From: an uncultured Bacteroidota bacterium
Lineage (GTDB): Bacteria > Bacteroidota > Bacteroidia > Chitinophagales > Chitinophagaceae
NCBI GenBank assembly: GCA_903879995.1
Contig: CAIRNW010000267.1
Location: forward strand, 1 to 22,000
Reading direction: 5' to 3'
DNA length: 22,000 nucleotides
Shown here: positions 18,123 through 22,000 of the stretch, piece after piece
How positions within the stretch are numbered: the first letter of the stretch is position 1
How the letters are laid out: each line of letters starts with the position of its first letter
The notes under the pieces: model-generated
The model's input: only the letters and a program-made list of their open reading frames with translations
Databases searched by the model: none
What the model was told of the DNA's origin: nothing
Made by a program: the position numbers and the translations under genes

Positions 18123-18893
18123 TTAATAGGCTGTCCAGCCTCCATCTACAGTCAGTACTGCTCCGTTTATAAAACTACTTTTTTCTGACACCAGGAATAC
18201 GGCTGCATTTGCTACTTCTGCGGGTTCGCCATATCGTGGGTTAGTTTGTGTGCCACTCATAATTCTTTCCTTTGTTTTAGTGGACAGGGAATCTAAGTCA
18301 AATCCCTCCAGAATATGGGTAGTTACTGCACCAGGGGCAATTGCATTACAACGGATTCCGTCTTTAGCATAAAAATATCCTGTGTTTTTTGTAAGGCCAA
18401 TTAAACCGTATTTACTGGTTGTATAGGCAGCTCCAGCTCTACAGCCAAAAAGTCCTCCTACGGATGCTATATTTAGAATCACACCGCCCCCTTGTTTTAA
18501 GAATATTCTACAGGCACTTCTCATTGCTTTCATGGGCCCTTCCAGGTTCGTTTTTAAAATTTTTTCCCATTGTAGATTACTGATATCTCCTACTGTTTCA
18601 AAGTGATCCATAATACCAGCGTTGTTAATTAGGATATGTAATCCACCAAATTGCTTAAGCGCCGTTGAAATCATATGTTCAATCTGGTCTTCATTGGATA
18701 CATCTGTTAAGCAGGTGTGTAGTTGTGGAGTAGGATAGGGGTGGATACTTTTGGCTAATAGGGCTAGCCGTTCTTGGTGATGATCCGCAGCAATTACGCT
18801 ACAATCCTCCTTTAATAGTGCTTCCACAATTGCTTTTCCTATCCCGGAGGCTGCTCCAGTAACAATAGCAATTTTGTTTTTTAGTAGTGACAT
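18123..18893 (-). CDS. Short-chain dehydrogenase/reductase (SDR)
   Basis: 256 residues, classical SDR. Seen: the NAD(P) glycine motif TGAASGIG (12-19), an acidic Asp at the end of strand 2 (AADHH, Asp37) that favours NAD(H), CLTDVS (61-66), NNAG (90-93), Asn116, and the catalytic Ser144, Tyr157 and Lys161 (YTTSK). The C-terminal INGAVLTVDGGW is standard. It oxidises or reduces an alcohol/carbonyl substrate; the particular substrate is not evident. Convergent with the preceding gene with a 6-bp gap and no terminator. Confidence 0.93.
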   Translation of the reverse strand: MSLLKNKIAIVTGAASGIGKAIVEALLKEDCSVIAADHHQERLALLAKSIHPYPTPQLHTCLTDVSNEDQIEHMISTALKQFGGLHILINNAGIMDHFETVGDISNLQWEKILKTNLEGPMKAMRSACRIFLKQGGGVILNIASVGGLFGCRAGAAYTTSKYGLIGLTKNTGYFYAKDGIRCNAIAPGAVTTHILEGFDLDSLSTKTKERIMSGTQTNPRYGEPAEVANAAVFLVSEKSSFINGAVLTVDGGWTAY

Positions 18894-18975
18894 GGGTACG
18901 CAAATATGAGCTTCACTCCTTCCTTATTTCCTTGATAACTATTTGAGAAGCCTTGTTTTTAATCACTGCTTTGTT

Positions 18976-19004
18976 TTGTAGGTTGTTTTTTTAAGCTTAA
19001 TTTG
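18976..19004 (+). promoter_or_regulatory. Candidate promoter of the beta-barrel gene
   Basis: TTG (18976-18978), 18-bp spacer, then TTAATTTG (18997-19004), one mismatch from TAnnTTTG, 34 bp before the ATG at 19039. It is in the 145-bp divergent gap upstream of SDR and OMP genes; otherwise I see nothing else in that gap. Confidence 0.45.
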
Positions 19005-19038
19005 CTTTCAAATATTATTTACCTAATAACTGCTAATT

Positions 19039-19671
19039 ATGAAACACTATCTGTTTGCATTCCTGATTTCTCTCACTGCATCGTTCTTGGTTCAATTACC
19101 GGCCTTTGCGCAAAAGAAATCTAAAGGAATAAATATTGAGCTAGGTGGAGGTATTAATCTATCCAGTGCCCACGTGGGCGGCTATTACAGCCATTCTAGT
19201 GAAACTACTTCTCGCTTTTCATTTGGTTTTTTTGCTGATAAAAAAATAATCGGAGGTTTATCGGCGCGCTCTGGATTCTTTTATAATGGTTTAGGAAGAG
19301 CGCATAAAGTTGGGGAGATGGAAATGCAAGATGAGTTTAGCTTTTTTACAATTCCGCTACAGGCTAAATATTCTTTCAACAAATCACCGTTTAGCTTTTA
19401 TGCGGGGCCACAATTTTCATATTTAATAAATGCAACAGCCAGACCTGATGCCAGCACTCGCTCCTTAATGACTGAGAATTTCCAGCGGGTAAATGTGTCT
19501 GCTGCTGGAGGTTTACTTTGTGCCTTTAATAGCCGCTTCTCAATGGGCTTTGAGTATCAAAGTAGCATTGGCAGTAACTTGGATAAAGAATATGCTGCAA
19601 ATTTATCTGCGGATACCAAGTATCAGTTGAACGCCTATTCGCTTCGAGCTTTTTACAAACTTTCAAAGTAA
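19039..19671 (+). CDS. Outer-membrane beta-barrel protein (PorT/OMP_b-brl type)
   Basis: 210 residues. Signal peptide 1-24 (MKHYLF, hydrophobic core, AFA before Gln25). The mature part opens with IELGGGINLSSAHVGGYY and consists of alternating strands with aromatic ends (FSFGFFADKK, SARSGFFYNG, IPLQAKYSF, FSFYAGPQFSYL, FSMGFEYQSSIGSNL) ending with LRAFYKLSK. About eight strands fit the small barrels widely annotated as PorT family/outer membrane beta-barrel proteins in Bacteroidota. No specific role can be given. Single-gene unit with its own promoter candidate and a strong terminator. Confidence 0.88.
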   Translation: MKHYLFAFLISLTASFLVQLPAFAQKKSKGINIELGGGINLSSAHVGGYYSHSSETTSRFSFGFFADKKIIGGLSARSGFFYNGLGRAHKVGEMEMQDEFSFFTIPLQAKYSFNKSPFSFYAGPQFSYLINATARPDASTRSLMTENFQRVNVSAAGGLLCAFNSRFSMGFEYQSSIGSNLDKEYAANLSADTKYQLNAYSLRAFYKLSK

Positions 19672-19681
19672 CAAATTATTG

Positions 19682-19709
19682 AACCCCCGGAAATCCGGGG
19701 GTTTTTTTT
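19682..19709 (+). terminator. Rho-independent terminator of the beta-barrel gene
   Basis: Nine-bp perfect stem AACCCCCGG/CCGGGGGTT with the loop AAAT and a run of eight T residues, 10 bp after the stop at 19671. Confidence 0.95.
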
Positions 19710-19796
19710 GGTTATTTTCTTGATGATTTTCCACGCCTTTGGCTCCCGGTTTTTTCACTTGGATGCTTTGGTAGGCAAGCTTGCCACGCCCCAAAT

Positions 19797-19829
19797 GAAA
19801 AAGCCCCCAAAACTTTGTTTTGAGGGCTT
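19797..19829 (-). terminator. Rho-independent terminator of tRNA-Arg
   Basis: On the minus strand a 13-bp stem (AAGCCCTCAAAAC with GTTTTGGGGGCTT, one T-G pair) with loop AAA ends in TTTTT. It starts three bases beyond the tRNA 3' end. Confidence 0.88.
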
Positions 19830-19831
19830 TG

Positions 19832-19905
19832 TGACCCCGTCAGGATTCAAACCTGAAACCTTTTGATCCGTAGTCAAATGCTCTATTCAGTTGAGCTACG
19901 GGGCC
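19832..19905 (-). tRNA. tRNA-Arg (ACG)
   Basis: A full cloverleaf of 74 nt on the minus strand: acceptor stem GGCCCCG/CGGGGTC (one G-T pair) with discriminator A, D stem GCTC/GAGC, anticodon stem TTTGA/TCAAA with loop CTACGGA giving anticodon ACG, five-base variable loop and T stem TCAGG/CCTGA with loop TTTGAAT. CCA is not encoded. ACG is expected to be edited to ICG by TadA and to read CGU, CGC and CGA arginine codons. It lies between nagB (upstream) and its terminator. Confidence 0.97.
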
Positions 19906-19940
19906 ATCCGTGTTTCAGCCATTAATAGCTGAAAGGGGGG

Positions 19941-19948
19941 CAAATATA
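19941..19948 (-). promoter_or_regulatory. Candidate -7 box for tRNA-Arg
   Basis: The minus strand reads TATATTTG, an exact -7 match, 35 bp before the tRNA 5' end and 9 bp beyond the nagB stop. A 7-bp inverted repeat TTTCAGC/GCTGAAA (19913-19934) falls between it and the tRNA. Confidence 0.5.
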
Positions 19949-19957
19949 GTACAAAAA

Positions 19958-21886
19958 TCAATAAGGATAGCGTACAAAGGCCTCCACTGCAGCATAGTGT
20001 GTAAGGCCAAGGTCAGCGTATAAAGAGGCGGTATGTGCATTTCTCTCCTCCGCTCTTTGCCAAAATTCCCTTGAATCAGCGCCTTGAAAAGGAACCATAT
20101 CTTTTTGGGATTGGTGAATGAAAATTCCATATCGTTTTTTCATTACCTGGTCTGGACTCATTGGAACAGCCATTTCAATGTCCTCAATGTTCCACTCCTG
20201 CCAGGCTCCTTTATAAAGCCAAAGCCAGCAATCCTCAATCCAAGGCTCTTGTAAAGCCTTGAGTCGTTTTAAGGCCTCAACAACTACTGTGAAGCAAACT
20301 TTATGAGTACCATGCGGATCGGCAAAATCACCTGCGCAATAGACCTGATGGGGTTTTATCGAGCGCAATAAATCCATCGTTTGCTTGATATCTTTTTCAC
20401 CTGCAGGCTTTTTTTGAATAGTTCCCGTTTCGTAAAAAGGCAATTGCTGAAAATGAACATTACTTTCTTGGATTCCTACATATCGACAAGTGGCCTTTGC
20501 CTCCCCTTGTCTTATCAAGGCCTTTATTTTTCTGATGGAGGGTGTATCTGTCTGATTAGATTTTTTTCGAGATAGAAATTTCCTTGCATCTTTTACAAAA
20601 TCTAATGATTTTCTGGTGGGACTTCCCAGCACAGTTTCAAATCCTATCGCAAAGTCTAAATAGCGGGTTACAAATTCGTCAGTGACCGCAATATTACCAC
20701 TGGTTTGGTACGCAACATGCACTTCATTGCCTTGGTCGTGTAGTCGTTGAAAAGTCCCTCCCATGCTAATTATATCATCGTCGGGGTGGGGGGAAAAAAT
20801 AACCACTCTTTTAGGCCATGGTGTAGATCGTTCTGGATGTGCGGGAATATGTGCATTGGGTTTACCTGCTGGCCAACCAGTCAAAGTATCCCGGAGCATG
20901 TAATAGACTTGCAGATTTACTTCGTAGGCATCTCCTTTCTCAACCAATAAGTCGCCTAATCCAAATTCATTGTAATCGCTATTAGTGAGACTTAATACTG
21001 GTTTATTCAGTTTTAAAGCCATGTTAACCACAGCTTTTTTTATTAGACGAGGTGTCCACTCACATTCACCCGTCAACCAGGGGGATTTAAATCGCGTTAG
21101 TTCAGTAGCTGCATCTTGATCAATTACAAATTGTACATCGTCATGCACTTGCAGTAGCGAAGCAGGAAGTGATTCAGTCATTTCTTCCTCTACCGCTTTT
21201 TTAATGACTGGCGCTTTGCCAGATCCCCAAGCCATTAAAATAATTTTCTTGGATCGAAGTATACTCTGAATGCCCATGGTAAGGGCAAGTCTGGGCACCT
21301 CTGCTATATTGGCAAATTCATATGAATTTGCCAGCCTGGTGGAATTATCTAAATTAATTAATCGCGTCTTGGAATGTAGACCAGATCCTGGTTCGTTAAA
21401 ACCAATATGTCCGTTATTACCTATCCCCAAGATCTGTAAATCAATACCGCCTGCAGCATCAATTTTCTTTTCGTATTCGCTACAGTGTTCCTTTATTTTA
21501 TCCTTCTCAATTTCTCCATTTGGGATATTTATATTCTTTGGGCTAATGTCTATATGATCAAACAACTGTTGATGCATGAAGCGATAATAGCTTTGTAAAG
21601 CATCTCTCTCTATGGGGTAATATTCATCAAGATTGAATGTTACAACATTTTTGAAACTTAATCCCTCCTCTCGGTGAAGCCTAACTAGTTCTGCGTACAG
21701 CGATTTTGGCGTCGACCCAGTGGCAAGCCCCAGCACTAGTTTTTCTTTCTTTTTTTGTTTAGCACGAATAAGAGATGCTATTTGTCTTGCAACCCAAACT
21801 GAACCCGCTGCTGCATTTTCTACAACTTTTGTAGGGACTCTTTCAAAACTGTCTGCAAAATTCAGGGAGGCTGGGTTTTCTGACAT
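19958..21886 (-). CDS. nagB: Glucosamine-6-phosphate deaminase fused to a PIG-L/LmbE-type deacetylase domain
   Basis: 642 residues, over twice the usual 240-270 of NagB. About 17-290 is the deaminase/isomerase domain: phosphate loop LATGSTPKSLY (54-64), FNLDEYY (84-90, Asp87), GNNGHIGFNEPG (156-167, His160, Glu165), and SKTR. Asn158 stands where E. coli has Asp141; some Gram-positive NagB also have Asn there (from memory). About 358-600 is a PIG-L domain with FSPHPDDD (364-371) and DPHGTHKV (523-530), the metal-binding His/Asp pattern of zinc deacetylases such as those for GlcNAc conjugates. The first half converts GlcN6P to Fru6P and ammonia; the second may remove an acetyl group from GlcNAc-type substrates (inferred). 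ATG 21886 is preceded by a -7 candidate. Confidence 0.94.
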   Translation of the reverse strand: MSENPASLNFADSFERVPTKVVENAAAGSVWVARQIASLIRAKQKKKEKLVLGLATGSTPKSLYAELVRLHREEGLSFKNVVTFNLDEYYPIERDALQSYYRFMHQQLFDHIDISPKNINIPNGEIEKDKIKEHCSEYEKKIDAAGGIDLQILGIGNNGHIGFNEPGSGLHSKTRLINLDNSTRLANSYEFANIAEVPRLALTMGIQSILRSKKIILMAWGSGKAPVIKKAVEEEMTESLPASLLQVHDDVQFVIDQDAATELTRFKSPWLTGECEWTPRLIKKAVVNMALKLNKPVLSLTNSDYNEFGLGDLLVEKGDAYEVNLQVYYMLRDTLTGWPAGKPNAHIPAHPERSTPWPKRVVIFSPHPDDDIISMGGTFQRLHDQGNEVHVAYQTSGNIAVTDEFVTRYLDFAIGFETVLGSPTRKSLDFVKDARKFLSRKKSNQTDTPSIRKIKALIRQGEAKATCRYVGIQESNVHFQQLPFYETGTIQKKPAGEKDIKQTMDLLRSIKPHQVYCAGDFADPHGTHKVCFTVVVEALKRLKALQEPWIEDCWLWLYKGAWQEWNIEDIEMAVPMSPDQVMKKRYGIFIHQSQKDMVPFQGADSREFWQRAEERNAHTASLYADLGLTHYAAVEAFVRYPY

Positions 21887-21902
21887 GGGGATTGTTTACT
21901 TA

Positions 21903-21910
21903 CAAAAATA
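21903..21910 (-). promoter_or_regulatory. Candidate -7 box for nagB
   Basis: The minus strand reads TATTTTTG, matching TAnnTTTG, 16 bp before the nagB ATG. No clear -33 TTG. The remaining AT-rich bases to 22000 hold no gene that I can see. Confidence 0.35.
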
Positions 21911-22000
21911 ATTTATTAAGTTTTAGGGAGTCGTTACTTTTTTAATTAAAACATAAAGTATTGATAATTAATCAATTTGGATTTCATCTACAAAAAGCCA

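Noticed and set aside
19774..19785. 12-bp palindrome GGCAAGCTTGCC
   Set aside because: It lies between two convergent terminators with no promoter near it; no U-run and no loop, so neither a terminator nor a supported operator.
19958..21886. Asn158 as a broken NagB active site
   Set aside because: From memory Asn at this position also occurs in active Gram-positive enzymes, and Asp87, His160 and Glu165 are kept.

Overview
The window looks like an ordinary, gene-dense chromosomal stretch of a Bacteroidota bacterium, most likely Chitinophagia (Sediminibacterium/Hydrotalea-like; this rank is inferred). The signs are a secreted multi-Ig protein ending in a type IX secretion (T9SS) C-terminal domain, a NagB–PIG-L fusion of the kind found in this phylum, a DUF151 nuclease with a UVR tail, TAnnTTTG-type -7 boxes, and no evident Shine-Dalgarno sequences at most starts. 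Base composition looks even, and I see no transposase, integrase, phage, CRISPR or rRNA.

Layout. 1-1230: 3' end of a T9SS-exported adhesin-like protein and its terminator. 1287-2939: an ABC-F ATPase with one degenerate ATP site. 2957-6109: three consecutive membrane protein genes (11-TM unknown, APC permease, small 4-TM protein), probably one operon. 6165-7337: an exported protein of unknown function. On the minus strand, 11912-8704 is an etfB-etfA-DUF151 nuclease-ispE run, followed by rocD (8562-7324). A divergent TPR gene and tilS follow (12025-13686), then rlmH and a rhomboid protease on the minus strand (14796-13672). 14833-18116 holds an exported glutamate-racemase-like protein, a MazG-like protein (minus) and a periplasmic propeller/TM/cytoplasmic putative winged-helix protein. 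An SDR dehydrogenase (minus), an outer-membrane beta-barrel protein, tRNA-Arg(ACG) and the NagB–PIG-L fusion (both minus) complete the window.

Functionally it is a mixture: translation and RNA maintenance (ABC-F, tilS, rlmH, tRNA-Arg), isoprenoid synthesis (ispE), electron transfer from dehydrogenases (EtfAB), amino-acid handling (rocD, permease), amino-sugar catabolism (NagB–PIG-L) and envelope proteins. No gap exceeds 300 bp; the longest, 19672-19957, holds two terminators, a tRNA and its probable promoter. Convergent genes overlap by 13-15 bp at three places.

I found no obvious new multi-gene system. The observations most worth a second look are the exported MurI-like protein with all catalytic residues kept (14833-16233), the propeller-TM-winged-helix candidate signalling protein (16620-18116), the asymmetric ABC-F, and the NagB–deacetylase fusion.
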